Source: Pseudomonas entomophila
GTDB taxonomy: Bacteria > Pseudomonadota > Gammaproteobacteria > Pseudomonadales > Pseudomonadaceae
DNA: 64,000 nt
Assembly (NCBI RefSeq): GCF_018417595.1
Contig: NZ_CP070982.1
Span: 4,267,001 to 4,331,000, forward strand
Reading direction: 5' to 3'
Shown here piece after piece: positions 10,687-19,586 of this stretch. The translations under genes were made by a program, and so were the position numbers. Position 1 is the stretch's first letter. Each line of letters opens with the position of its first letter. A model generated the notes under the pieces. The model had not been told where the DNA came from and did no database searches. It saw only the letters and a program-made list of their open reading frames with translations.

Positions 10687-11043
10687 ATGAATGCCTTGAA
10701 CCAAGCCCACTGCGAAGCCTGCCGCGCCGATGCCCCGAAAGTCTCCGACGATGAACTGGCGGAACTGATCCTGCAGATCCCGGACTGGAACATCGAAGTC
10801 CGCGACGGCCACATGGAGCTCGAGCGCGTATTCCTGTTCAAGAACTTCAAGCACGCCCTGGCCTTCACCAACGCCATCGGTGAAATCGCCGAAGCCGAAG
10901 GCCACCACCCGGGCCTGCTGACCGAGTGGGGCAAGGTCACCGTGACCTGGTGGAGCCATTCGATCAAGGGCCTGCACCGCAACGACTTCATCATGTGCGC
11001 GCGCACCGACGAGGTCGCCAAAACTGCTGAAGGGCGCAAGTGA
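10687..11043 (+). CDS. phhB: Pterin-4a-carbinolamine dehydratase
   Basis: A 118-aa dehydratase that recycles the 4a-hydroxytetrahydropterin made by PhhA. The family motif [20 protein letters not shown], with paired histidines, is present, and a third conserved histidine lies in [14 protein letters not shown]. It starts 38 bases after phhA and overlaps phhC by four bases (ATGA), so the three proteins are probably translated in a coupled manner. Confidence 0.96.
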   Translation: MNALNQAHCEACRADAPKVSDDELAELILQIPDWNIEVRDGHMELERVFLFKNFKHALAFTNAIGEIAEAEGHHPGLLTEWGKVTVTWWSHSIKGLHRNDFIMCARTDEVAKTAEGRK

Positions 11044-12236
11044 TGCACTTCGCGGCCATCGATCGGGTCCCTGGCGACCCGATCCTGGGGCTGATGGAGG
11101 CCTACGCCCGCGACGCCAACCCAGCGAAGTTCGATTTGGGCGTCGGTGTGTTCAAGGATGCCCAGGGTCTGACGCCGATCCCTGCCGCGGTCAAGCAGGC
11201 CGAGCAGCGCCTGGTCGAAGCACAGGCCACCAAGAGCTACGTCGGCGGCCATGGTGACGCGACGTTCGGACGCCTGGTCAGCGAGCTGGTGCTGGGCAGC
11301 GCTTCGCCGTTGCTGGCCAGCCAGCGCGCTGGCGCCACCCAGACCCCTGGCGGCACCGGCGCCCTGCGCCTGGCGGCGGAGTTCATCGCCCACTGCCTGC
11401 CCGGCCGCGGGGTCTGGCTGAGCGACCCGACCTGGCCAATCCACGAGACGATCTTCGCCGGCGCCGGGCTCAAGGTGTCCCACTACCCCTATGTGGGCAA
11501 GGACAACCGCCTGAACGTCGCCGGCATGCTCGCCGCACTGGAGCGAGCACCGGAAGGCGACGTGGTGCTGCTGCACGCCTGCTGCCACAACCCGACCGGT
11601 TTCGACCTGGGCCAGGACGACTGGCGGGCGGTGCTCGACATCGTCAAGCGGCGCAACCTGCTGCCACTGATCGACTTCGCCTACCAGGGCTTCGGTGACG
11701 GCCTGGAGGAAGACGCCTGGGCGGTGCGCCTGTTTGCCAGCGAACTGCCGGAACTGCTGATCACCAGCTCGTGCTCGAAGAACTTCGGCCTGTACCGCGA
11801 CCGCACCGGCGCCCTGCTGGTGTGCAGCCACGACGCGGAAAAACTGCTGGATGTGCGCAGCCAACTGGCGTTTCTTGCACGCAACCTGTGGTCGACGCCG
11901 CCGGATCATGGCGCGGCGGTGGTCGCCGAGATTCTCGGCGACCCAGCGCTAAAAGCACTGTGGGTCGAGGAAGTGAACGCCATGCGCCAACGCATCGCCG
12001 AGCTTCGCGAAGGCCTGGTGAAGGCACTGGCCCCCCATGGCCTGGCCGAGCGCTTCGCGCACATCGCCGCGCAACGCGGGATGTTCTCCTACACCGGGCT
12101 CAACCCCGAGCAAGTGCGCCTGTTGCGCGAGAAACACAGCGTGTACATGGTCGGCACAGGCCGGGCGAACATCGCCGGGGCCGACGCGCAACGCCTGGAG
12201 CAGTTGGCAGCAGCCATCGCCGACGCCTGCCGCTGA
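11040..12236 (+). CDS. phhC: Aromatic amino acid aminotransferase
   Basis: A 398-aa fold type I, class Ia PLP aminotransferase of the aspartate/tyrosine group. Lys247 in [17 protein letters not shown] is the Schiff-base lysine, and [11 protein letters not shown] and the C-terminal substrate arginine region ([10 protein letters not shown]) fit the family. It transaminates tyrosine to 4-hydroxyphenylpyruvate, completing phenylalanine entry into the homogentisate pathway. Its ATG overlaps the phhB stop, making it the last gene of the operon. A REP pair follows the stop codon. Confidence 0.95.
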   Translation: MMHFAAIDRVPGDPILGLMEAYARDANPAKFDLGVGVFKDAQGLTPIPAAVKQAEQRLVEAQATKSYVGGHGDATFGRLVSELVLGSASPLLASQRAGATQTPGGTGALRLAAEFIAHCLPGRGVWLSDPTWPIHETIFAGAGLKVSHYPYVGKDNRLNVAGMLAALERAPEGDVVLLHACCHNPTGFDLGQDDWRAVLDIVKRRNLLPLIDFAYQGFGDGLEEDAWAVRLFASELPELLITSSCSKNFGLYRDRTGALLVCSHDAEKLLDVRSQLAFLARNLWSTPPDHGAAVVAEILGDPALKALWVEEVNAMRQRIAELREGLVKALAPHGLAERFAHIAAQRGMFSYTGLNPEQVRLLREKHSVYMVGTGRANIAGADAQRLEQLAAAIADACR

Positions 12237-12248
12237 TATCGCGGTATC

Positions 12249-12332
12249 TGTAGGGGCGGCTTCAGCCGCGAAGCCAGCGACGCGGAGCCAGCCCCGGCGT
12301 TGCCGGGGTTCGCGGCTAAAGCCGCTCCTACA
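12249..12332. repeat. REP inverted pair after phhC
   Basis: TGTAGGGGCGGCTTCAGCCG at 12249 and the complementary CGGCTAAAGCCGCTCCTACA ending at 12332 form a near-perfect pair. A nested CCCCGGC-GTT-GCCGGGG hairpin lies in the centre. It sits 12 bases after the phhC stop and may mark the transcript end. Confidence 0.85.
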
Positions 12333-12507
12333 GGGGTTTGCGCTGGCCACATCAACGCTGACGATGCGCTGATCGCCCACAAAACCGACCAACGCCCGGC
12401 AAAAATCCCAAACTGTCATCCAGACTGCGGTATCCTGCCCCCGCTTTTCGAAGCCACACGCGCACCAACGCGCCGCCTTTTCACTCACACTTGCGAGGAA
12501 CGACGAG

Positions 12508-12636
12508 ATGCATGAGATCCCGAATCTTCCCTTCCCAAGCCTGAACCCCGAAGAGCAATCCGTTGCCGCCCACGCCGAACCGACGCCCGCCGTCGACCAG
12601 GACGGTAACGATCAATCCAGCGCCGACCAGGAATAA
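12508..12636 (+). CDS. Small acidic 42-residue protein, unknown function
   Basis: ATG at 12508 opens a 42-codon frame beginning MHEIPNLPFPSLNPEEQ and ending SSADQE. An AGGAA site lies 9 bases upstream. The product is strongly acidic (many D and E, few basic residues), Pro/Gln/Ala-rich, probably disordered, with no signal peptide or membrane segment. It lies between phhC and the giant toxin gene. It may be a genuine small gene of its own; an antitoxin or chaperone role for the toxin is conceivable but unsupported. Confidence 0.55.
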   Translation: MHEIPNLPFPSLNPEEQSVAAHAEPTPAVDQDGNDQSSADQE

Positions 12637-12655
12637 TCGCGCACCCCACCCGACT

Positions 12656-12705
12656 GTGTGAAAACGGCTGACCTGCGGGATCACCCCGTCATCGCGTTTT
12701 CACAC
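12656..12705 (+). promoter_or_regulatory. Perfect 11-bp inverted repeat upstream of the giant toxin gene
   Basis: GTGTGAAAACG (12656-12666) and CGTTTTCACAC (12695-12705) are exact reverse complements, 28 bases apart. They lie 88 bases before the toxin start. No T-run follows, so it is not a standard terminator. It could be an operator for a dimeric regulator or a leader-RNA stem. A CCCT/AGGG palindrome follows at about 12715-12724. Confidence 0.6.
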
Positions 12706-12772
12706 CGTCAAGAGCCCTCAGGGTGCGATAACCCCATACCGCCCTGCCCCAATTTGAATCAACAGACTGATA

Positions 12773-12788
12773 CCTCCCATATAGGAGG
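12773..12788 (+). promoter_or_regulatory. Hairpin enclosing the toxin Shine-Dalgarno sequence
   Basis: CCTCC (12773-12777) can pair with GGAGG (12784-12788) across the loop CATATA. GGAGG is the Shine-Dalgarno of the gene starting at 12793. Pairing would block ribosome entry, so this is a plausible translational gate, for example a thermosensor-like or protein-relieved hairpin. The sequence is clear; the regulatory role is inferred. Confidence 0.5.
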
Positions 12789-12792
12789 CCAC

Positions 12793-15700
12793 ATGCCTTT
12801 TGATTCCTCTCTCTCGCGCGCTACCACCCTACACGACGGGCACTCCGCCGATCAGCGCCTTGCCAGCACCACACTATCCCAAAACCAGATACCGCCCATC
12901 GGCAGCGCGTCAGCACCTGGCCACAACGCCATCAGTGCGCCGCTCACCCCAACACAACTGTTGGAAAAGATCCAAGCACATGTGACGACCAGGCCCTCGA
13001 CGGATGAAGACCTGGACAACAGCATCCTGTCACCGGCCCCCGCGCTTGTCGCCGACGATCTGGACATTCCGCTGAGCGCCCCACTCGACGCGTACGACCC
13101 TATCAGGGCCGTTCACCTCACCCTCAACTACCTGCTGGACGGCAACACGCGATTTCCCGAAGACCCACGCTCAACCTTTGTGAACCTGATGGACCTTTAC
13201 GGCGACACGAAGACCTACGCATTGGTTGCCGCAGTCCTGGACGTCGAGCCGGACACCCTGACACCCCGCCAGATCCACGATTTTTTTGCTCGTATCGCCT
13301 GGGTCAATGAATCCTCGCTCAAAACGCCGGCCGCAAGAAAGCAGTTCGATGAATTGCTGTTTGGCGAAAAGCCCTTGAGTGCCGAAGCCGCTCGACTGGG
13401 CAAGGATGAGTTCTCCGAACTGGGCGAACTGCTGACTGGGGTGCCCGACACCTTGCAGATATGGATGCTGCAGTTCAAACGCGCAGAACGCCGAGACACC
13501 GCCAGCGATTGGCTTGCGCATTGCCCGGCTGAAAACCTGCTGAAAGACCTGACAGCATACGAATTGAATCCAGCCCAGACGGCCTTGACGGCCTTGACCA
13601 TTACGCTCAAGGAAGTACTGCCCACCAAAACTGAGTACGAAGACAACGCACTGATACTTTCGCGAAACCTGCAGCTGACCCAGCCGATGATGAACCTTCG
13701 TGTCAGGGTACTTCCTGCTGCGTCGCAGGTTCCGGCCTGGGCGGATGAAGATCGTTCTCGCGATGACAACCCACCTGTTGAATGGAGCAAGGCCCAGACC
13801 CAGGACCTGGGGGCCCGCCTGCTCCGCAAAGTGGTACTGCATGCACTGGACGCAAGCACTGAAGCCTGGGTGCCGCTGACCCTCGACATTGCCCAACGCG
13901 CCCAGGGCATGCAGGCCTTTTCCTTTGCGAACAAACTGAAGCAGGTGCACCCGGCATTGAGTGCGACAGATTGCCTGCGCCTAGCCTCGTTGCTATTGCC
14001 ACCAACGCCAGCAGCGGTAGCCCCTTCCCCGCTCGCCCCCTTGCCCGACAGCCGAGCCCTGATTGAAACGCTCCCTGCCTTCAGCGACTGGTGCACACAC
14101 ACCCTCATTGATGACTTGTTCACGAACGCGGGCTGCGAACTGCTCTGCGAGGTCAAACAGGGCGAACGTCACTTGCTGATGCCAGCCTCGCAAACCTGGC
14201 AAGTGATGATGCGATCATCACAGTTTGCAGATGTTTTCCGGCCTCTGCTCGCCCGGGCAGGCTGGTATGGCACCTCGTCTGGAGAGTCCGCATCACCGCG
14301 CGCGACACAGGCGCTGGCGAGCAGAGCAATCGTCGATCACTTCCTGGGGCCTCGTACACCGACAGATCGATCAGTGGCCGAGGACTTCCACGATCACTGG
14401 GTGACCGAGTACAGCCATCTGGAACTGCGCGCGAAAGTAAGCGACAACATTCGCGCTCGCAATCCCGATATATCCCCCGCAGCATTGAGCTTGCTTGAAT
14501 ACTTGCTACTCCGGGAGATGGCACCTGAGCTGCTGATCACCGACACACCCGACTGGCTCTACTATGGCCGCTCCCTGCAAAGCCTCGCCCTGATGCACGG
14601 CGCCAGATTGCTTGAAGCCATCTTGCCTGGCGCCTGCAGCAGGGCAACCTATGACAAGGTCATCACCCTGGCGAGTGATTTGAGCAGCGTCGATGAGGAA
14701 CAGTTGCAGCGTCAATGGAGCAGCACCCTGATCTTGCCAGCCTTGCGCTATGCCAAAGCCCATGGCGCCTTGCCAGACTTCACGGGCAACGACATCAGAC
14801 AAGCCACCCTGCAGCAGATGAACAGTGCCGTGCAATTTGTCACTACCGAGCAGCAGGCATTTGCGCAAGATGCACAACAAATCGCCATGACGCCTCCGGA
14901 CCGAAAGATCTTGGCGGAGCAGCAATTGGCCGAAGCGGGCGTCGACAAGCAGTACTGGGACAAGTCCATTGACGACCCATGGACCTGGGGCCACCTGAGC
15001 GGCCTTGGCCTTGTCAAATCGAGCAGCTACACCTGGCATCACACCATCGCCACACCAGGGTTCATGAGTGACGTTGGCGAGCCAAGCCAGAAACCTGTCA
15101 TCGAAAATCTCACGCAACTGATCATGACAGAGGATGTTTATCTCGATGGCAAAAGCACCGTGCCACAGCTGTATGACCAGGCCTTCGAGGCCTTCAAGAT
15201 CGACTGGGAGGCTGCCCACGCACGGTTGATCAAGCGGCTGTTCATGGAATTGCCGCAAGCCTTGCGCACTCAACTCCATACATCCACATGCGAAGTGAGC
15301 CTAGTGTCCTTTAACGGTGACATCGGTACCCAAGGCCTGTTCATTCGCTGCCAATCCGGCGACCACCGTGACGACTTCGATAGCCATGTAGTCATCTGGG
15401 AGCACTATTTCGAACTCTGCCCTGGCGCAGGCGCACTACGTCCCTGCAACCAGCACTTCGAGTACGACATCCCACCGAACGTCCCCCCCAGCAACCCGAT
15501 AGCCCAGGAAATGCTCAAAGCCGCGAACAGAGACTTCAAGCGCAAGAGCCGTTTGATCCCGAAGGCCCGCATGGACAGTGACGCCTACCTCAATGGCACT
15601 CCGTCCCGCTCGGGCAATCAGTTGCAAACGCCACGCAATGGCACGCTGATTCCAGCCTCGCACTGGGTGTACGCCAACCAGGCGAGCGAAGATGACTTCT

Positions 15701-18213
15701 TCCAGACCCTGGCCAGCACGGCAACCACCCACCTGTACGCGTCCACCCTTGCGAAATTCAAGGCCGACCACACACACACCACTCCCTGGGAAGAACTGGT
15801 CAACCTGGAAAAACAAATTGAGGATTTCCTTGCCCGTACGCTACTGCCCTTCTATGGCTGCATTGCCGACCTGGTCAAGGGCGATCACTCCACCGGCGTG
15901 ATCATTGGCTGTGTGCTGGATGCCGTCGGCGTCCTGATACCCGCAGGCAAGTTCATCGCTTCGAGCCTGACGCTGATTCGCGATGCCGCCAACCTTACCC
16001 TGCGGGCGGCTTGCGAAGTCATGAGCAGCGCCGTCAGCGACTTGCTCAGCCACTTGGCACAACAAAGCCCGGTTCTTATCTACCGCGACATTGGCCGCGG
16101 TATCCGCTGGCTCTCCGTCAAATCCTGGGAAAAAATGGCACAACCTGCGCTGCGCTGGCTGCATGACCTGCGCGGCGCCCCGCAACTGCTGCACATGACC
16201 GAAGAAGGCACCTACGCCATTACCCGGGAAGCGTTGAGCGAGTCGGGGCATGCTTTCGAGCAGGGCGAACTGGCACGGGTGGGCAATAGTGAACACACAT
16301 TGGTGCGCAATCTGGGCACCGCCGATGATTCCAGCTTCAAACTGCTCGACCCGCACGACAACCTGCCCTATGGGCCACGACTGATCAGTGAAGGAACACC
16401 GCAGGAACCCAAGCTCACGCCCCTGAAAAGCCTGGGATCAATCAGCCCTGACCACTACCCGCCCCTAATCGCCGGCATCGTCGGCGAGGACGGGAAGCTG
16501 AGCCTGGCCATCGACGATACCTGTAACTTGCGGGTCCGCGCCAAGGGCGACGGGCACTACGAAATCCAAGTCGATGAGCACCACTATCATCTCGACACCA
16601 ATGCTCACGACCCCTCCCTGACCAAGCTGTCAAACACGCCTGTCAGCACGCTGGACGAGATCACCCCCGAGGAAGTGCTCTGCCGTCTGAAGCGTGACTT
16701 GGAAGAGTCCAGTTGCACCCCCTTCACCAAGCTGGTCAGCCTGCCGGCCGAACGCATTCGTGCAAGCCAGCCCAACCCACTCACTCGCGGCCAGGAAATC
16801 AGCCAGGCGTTCGAAGCCAGGGAGTACCACCTGGAGCGGCGAAGCACCGTCGCCACCGAGCAAGTTCCCGTCCGGTCGTTCGACCTGCTGGTGCACGAAG
16901 GTAAATTCTGCAAATGGGACCACGCCCCGATTAAAGGGACACGCCCCGTCAAGTTCACCCAGGACAAGCAACTACTGGCACTGAGCGTGGATGAGCGCAC
17001 CCAGCTAGGGCTGCCCGAAAAACCCACCTACCAATCGCAAATCTCCGGGCGCATGTCCAACAAACGACACTTCGGCTTGCTACCTGACACCAGCGGCACA
17101 CAAGCCAAGATCATCAACCCTGAGGTACCGGTGATAGAACTGGAGCAGGTCTGCAATGAGGTAATGGACAAGCGCATGCTGCGCGGGATCAAGATGGAAT
17201 GGAACGCGGAACGGCAGATCTATGTAGAGGTAGACAATGGGAGGTTCTACAAGACCCTACAAGGCCCGGACGAGCTGACCTTTACCCCGGTAACCGATGC
17301 CGCCGAGATCGACGAGTACCTGCGCCTTTCCAACCAATACCGCTTCGTGGCCGAACGGCCCTATGCCGCCATAGACCGAGACAATATCGCCAAGCTGCTC
17401 TATGCCACGCTGGTGGAAAAGCGCGAACCAGGGTTGCAGGCCTGGCTTGCGAGCGCCCCCGCCAACAAGGACTACGCGACCTATGCTCGATGGTGTGTCG
17501 ACAACAATGAACGCAATGAGATGCTGCACTATGCCGAGAACATCCTCTCAGGGGAGCGTCCGCAAACCAGCCTGGTAGAAGAAACGAGAAGCCTGATTCC
17601 TGACTGGAGGCTCATCGGCCAACGCAACCTCGCCGACAAACGCTCCACCGTCCAGGTCCTGACCGAATTACTCCCGATCCAAGGCAAGGAAGGCAGTTGG
17701 GTGCCGCTGACCACCGCCAACATCGACCAACAGGATGTCGCCAGGATGATCTCGGCGCAGATGAACAACAGCAACCTGGCGTTCGCCTCAGTGCTCACCA
17801 AGGATGGACGGAAATTCGTCTACTACGCATTGGCGGGTGGAGAGCGGGCAAAGAATCTGCACCTCAAACCCTATCGACCGGGACATCCCACCCAGCAGAT
17901 TGGCGACACCACCTTTGTCGATGCCAGGGCCTTGATGAGTGACCGGGCCCCCGACCCAAGCATCACCAGCCTACCGGTCATCAGGCATTCGGGCAGGGTG
18001 TCGATCCGCCCCTTCTATCGCTACCTGGACTCCGAACGGCTGATCGCGACCCTTCTCAAGGAACAGCACCCGAGCAACAGCATTTACTCCATTCATGTGT
18101 TTACCCGCATGGACACCTGCCGATCCTGCGGAGGGGTAGTGCTGCCTCAACTGGCGCTCAACTACACCGATGCCGACTTCTGGGTGACCTACCTGGAGGA
18201 GTACCGCCACTGA
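12793..18213 (+). CDS. Giant dermonecrotic-toxin-like protein with deaminase-like C-terminus
   Basis: An 1806-aa protein with no signal peptide. The ATG at 12793 follows AGGAGG; an upstream in-frame GTG at 12658 has no ribosome site and lies inside an inverted repeat. Most of the protein resembles large Pseudomonas proteins annotated as dermonecrotic toxin domain (DUF6543-like). A hydrophobic stretch near residues 1017-1065 (FYGCIADLV ... [20 protein letters not shown]) is typical of that class and may insert in membranes. The last 150 residues, from about 1655, show strands ([20 protein letters not shown]), then Asp1746-Ser-Glu1748, then Cys1776-Arg-Ser-Cys1779 in [15 protein letters not shown]. 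This order (HxE or DxE, then CxxC) is how zinc-dependent deaminase-fold toxins bind zinc and catalyse. Base composition looks less GC-rich than neighbours. No immunity-like gene follows. Target and secretion route are unknown. Confidence 0.75.
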   Translation: MPFDSSLSRATTLHDGHSADQRLASTTLSQNQIPPIGSASAPGHNAISAPLTPTQLLEKIQAHVTTRPSTDEDLDNSILSPAPALVADDLDIPLSAPLDAYDPIRAVHLTLNYLLDGNTRFPEDPRSTFVNLMDLYGDTKTYALVAAVLDVEPDTLTPRQIHDFFARIAWVNESSLKTPAARKQFDELLFGEKPLSAEAARLGKDEFSELGELLTGVPDTLQIWMLQFKRAERRDTASDWLAHCPAENLLKDLTAYELNPAQTALTALTITLKEVLPTKTEYEDNALILSRNLQLTQPMMNLRVRVLPAASQVPAWADEDRSRDDNPPVEWSKAQTQDLGARLLRKVVLHALDASTEAWVPLTLDIAQRAQGMQAFSFANKLKQVHPALSATDCLRLASLLLPPTPAAVAPSPLAPLPDSRALIETLPAFSDWCTHTLIDDLFTNAGCELLCEVKQGERHLLMPASQTWQVMMRSSQFADVFRPLLARAGWYGTSSGESASPRATQALASRAIVDHFLGPRTPTDRSVAEDFHDHWVTEYSHLELRAKVSDNIRARNPDISPAALSLLEYLLLREMAPELLITDTPDWLYYGRSLQSLALMHGARLLEAILPGACSRATYDKVITLASDLSSVDEEQLQRQWSSTLILPALRYAKAHGALPDFTGNDIRQATLQQMNSAVQFVTTEQQAFAQDAQQIAMTPPDRKILAEQQLAEAGVDKQYWDKSIDDPWTWGHLSGLGLVKSSSYTWHHTIATPGFMSDVGEPSQKPVIENLTQLIMTEDVYLDGKSTVPQLYDQAFEAFKIDWEAAHARLIKRLFMELPQALRTQLHTSTCEVSLVSFNGDIGTQGLFIRCQSGDHRDDFDSHVVIWEHYFELCPGAGALRPCNQHFEYDIPPNVPPSNPIAQEMLKAANRDFKRKSRLIPKARMDSDAYLNGTPSRSGNQLQTPRNGTLIPASHWVYANQASEDDFFQTLASTATTHLYASTLAKFKADHTHTTPWEELVNLEKQIEDFLARTLLPFYGCIADLVKGDHSTGVIIGCVLDAVGVLIPAGKFIASSLTLIRDAANLTLRAACEVMSSAVSDLLSHLAQQSPVLIYRDIGRGIRWLSVKSWEKMAQPALRWLHDLRGAPQLLHMTEEGTYAITREALSESGHAFEQGELARVGNSEHTLVRNLGTADDSSFKLLDPHDNLPYGPRLISEGTPQEPKLTPLKSLGSISPDHYPPLIAGIVGEDGKLSLAIDDTCNLRVRAKGDGHYEIQVDEHHYHLDTNAHDPSLTKLSNTPVSTLDEITPEEVLCRLKRDLEESSCTPFTKLVSLPAERIRASQPNPLTRGQEISQAFEAREYHLERRSTVATEQVPVRSFDLLVHEGKFCKWDHAPIKGTRPVKFTQDKQLLALSVDERTQLGLPEKPTYQSQISGRMSNKRHFGLLPDTSGTQAKIINPEVPVIELEQVCNEVMDKRMLRGIKMEWNAERQIYVEVDNGRFYKTLQGPDELTFTPVTDAAEIDEYLRLSNQYRFVAERPYAAIDRDNIAKLLYATLVEKREPGLQAWLASAPANKDYATYARWCVDNNERNEMLHYAENILSGERPQTSLVEETRSLIPDWRLIGQRNLADKRSTVQVLTELLPIQGKEGSWVPLTTANIDQQDVARMISAQMNNSNLAFASVLTKDGRKFVYYALAGGERAKNLHLKPYRPGHPTQQIGDTTFVDARALMSDRAPDPSITSLPVIRHSGRVSIRPFYRYLDSERLIATLLKEQHPSNSIYSIHVFTRMDTCRSCGGVVLPQLALNYTDADFWVTYLEEYRH

Positions 18214-18295
18214 TCCCTCAGCCGGACAGGTGACGACACCCGTCCAGCACGCCATCTCGGCTCACGCTTCACCCACAGCCTGGACCGAGATGGCT

Positions 18296-19525
18296 ATGAT
18301 GGCGCAACATTCGCTGCCCCGGACTGGCCCCCGCATGCCCGAACACTCCCCATCGTCACTTGCGATCACTCTCCAGGTGGTCTCCATCGTCCTCTTCACC
18401 TTCATCGGCTACCTGAACATCGGCATCCCCCTGGCCGTGCTGCCCGGCTATGTGCACAACGACCTGGGTTTCAGCGCCGTGATCGCAGGGCTGGTGATCA
18501 GCGTGCAGTACCTGGCCACCCTGCTCAGCCGCCCCACCGCCAGCCGCATCATCGACAACCTCGGCAGCAAGAAGGCGGTCATGTACGGCCTGTTCGGTTG
18601 CGGCCTGAGCGGGGTGTTCATGCTGGCCTGCAGCTTCCTGACACATCTGCCCTGGCTAAGCCTGACCTGCCTGTTCATCGGCCGCCTGGTGCTGGGCAGC
18701 GCCGAAAGCCTGGTGGGCTCGGGCTCCATCGGCTGGGGCATTGGCCGGGTCGGCTCGCAGAACACCGCCAAGGTGATTTCCTGGAACGGCATCGCCAGCT
18801 ATGGCGCGCTGGCCATCGGCGCACCTCTGGGGGTGCTGATGGTCAAGCACCTTGGGCTGTGGAGCATGGGCGCGAGCATCATCCTGCTGGGCGTGGCCGG
18901 CCTGCTGCTGGCCTGGCCAAAGCATGCCGCACCGGTGGTCGCCGGCGTGCGCCTGCCATTCCTGCGGGTGCTGGGCAAGGTGTTCCCCCATGGTTGCGGG
19001 CTGGCCCTGGGCTCGATCGGCTTCGGCACCATCGCCACCTTCATCACGCTGTACTACGCCAGCCGCGACTGGCCCAACGCCGCGTTGACCCTGAGCCTGT
19101 TCGGTGCCAGCTTCATCTGTGCACGCTTGCTGTTCGGCAACCTGATCAATCGCATCGGCGGTTTTCGCGTGGCGATTGCTTGCCTGTCCGTCGAGACACT
19201 GGGGTTGCTGATGCTGTGGCTCGCGACCAGCGCCGAAATGGCCCTGGCCGGCGCGGCGTTGAGCGGGTTCGGCTTCTCGCTGGTGTTCCCGGCACTGGGC
19301 GTGGAGGCCGTCAACCAGGTATCAGCGGCCAACCGCGGCGCAGCGGTTGGTGCCTATTCGCTGTTCATCGACCTGTCGCTGGGGATCACCGGGCCGCTGG
19401 TGGGCGCAGTGGCGGCAGGGTTCGGATTCGCCTCGATGTTTCTGTTCGCGGCGGCGGCAGCGGCATGCGGGCTGGTGCTGAGCTGTTATCTGTACCGACA
19501 AGCTCGACTGCAACGGGGACGATAA
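18296..19525 (+). CDS. MFS transporter, YhhS-like
   Basis: A membrane protein of about 409 aa with 12 predicted hydrophobic segments and major facilitator features, such as [20 protein letters not shown] in the loop between helices 2 and 3. It resembles the YhhS/arabinose-efflux group, drug or metabolite exporters of unsettled substrate. The start is uncertain: the frame is open from a GTG at 18230, with ATGs at 18290, 18296, 18299 and 18335 and no strong Shine-Dalgarno at any. The first membrane helix begins near [20 protein letters not shown], so any of these starts gives a full transporter. It follows the toxin gene by about 80 bases. Whether they share a transcript or function is unknown. 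Confidence 0.88.
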   Translation: MMAQHSLPRTGPRMPEHSPSSLAITLQVVSIVLFTFIGYLNIGIPLAVLPGYVHNDLGFSAVIAGLVISVQYLATLLSRPTASRIIDNLGSKKAVMYGLFGCGLSGVFMLACSFLTHLPWLSLTCLFIGRLVLGSAESLVGSGSIGWGIGRVGSQNTAKVISWNGIASYGALAIGAPLGVLMVKHLGLWSMGASIILLGVAGLLLAWPKHAAPVVAGVRLPFLRVLGKVFPHGCGLALGSIGFGTIATFITLYYASRDWPNAALTLSLFGASFICARLLFGNLINRIGGFRVAIACLSVETLGLLMLWLATSAEMALAGAALSGFGFSLVFPALGVEAVNQVSAANRGAAVGAYSLFIDLSLGITGPLVGAVAAGFGFASMFLFAAAAAACGLVLSCYLYRQARLQRGR

Positions 19526-19530
19526 CAGCC

Positions 19531-19550
19531 AGGGGCGCCTGGCGCCCCTT
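19531..19550 (+). terminator. Hairpin terminator after the MFS gene
   Basis: AGGGGCGCC-T-GGCGCCCCTT forms a 9-bp GC-rich stem six bases after the stop. The T-run is short, so termination may be modest. Confidence 0.6.
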
Positions 19551-19556
19551 GTGCCG

Positions 19557-19580
19557 CGAAAGGGCTGCAAAGCAGCCCCC
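19557..19580 (-). terminator. Rho-independent terminator of the YdiJ-like gene
   Basis: On the minus strand GGGCTGC-TTT-GCAGCCC is followed by TTTCGCGG, seven bases beyond the stop codon. It lies back to back with the terminator of the convergent MFS gene. Confidence 0.8.
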
Positions 19581-19586
19581 CTGTGG

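Noticed and set aside
12658..12792. Upstream GTG start adding 45 residues to the giant toxin
   Set aside because: It lacks a ribosome site and lies in the 11-bp inverted repeat, while the ATG at 12793 has AGGAGG.
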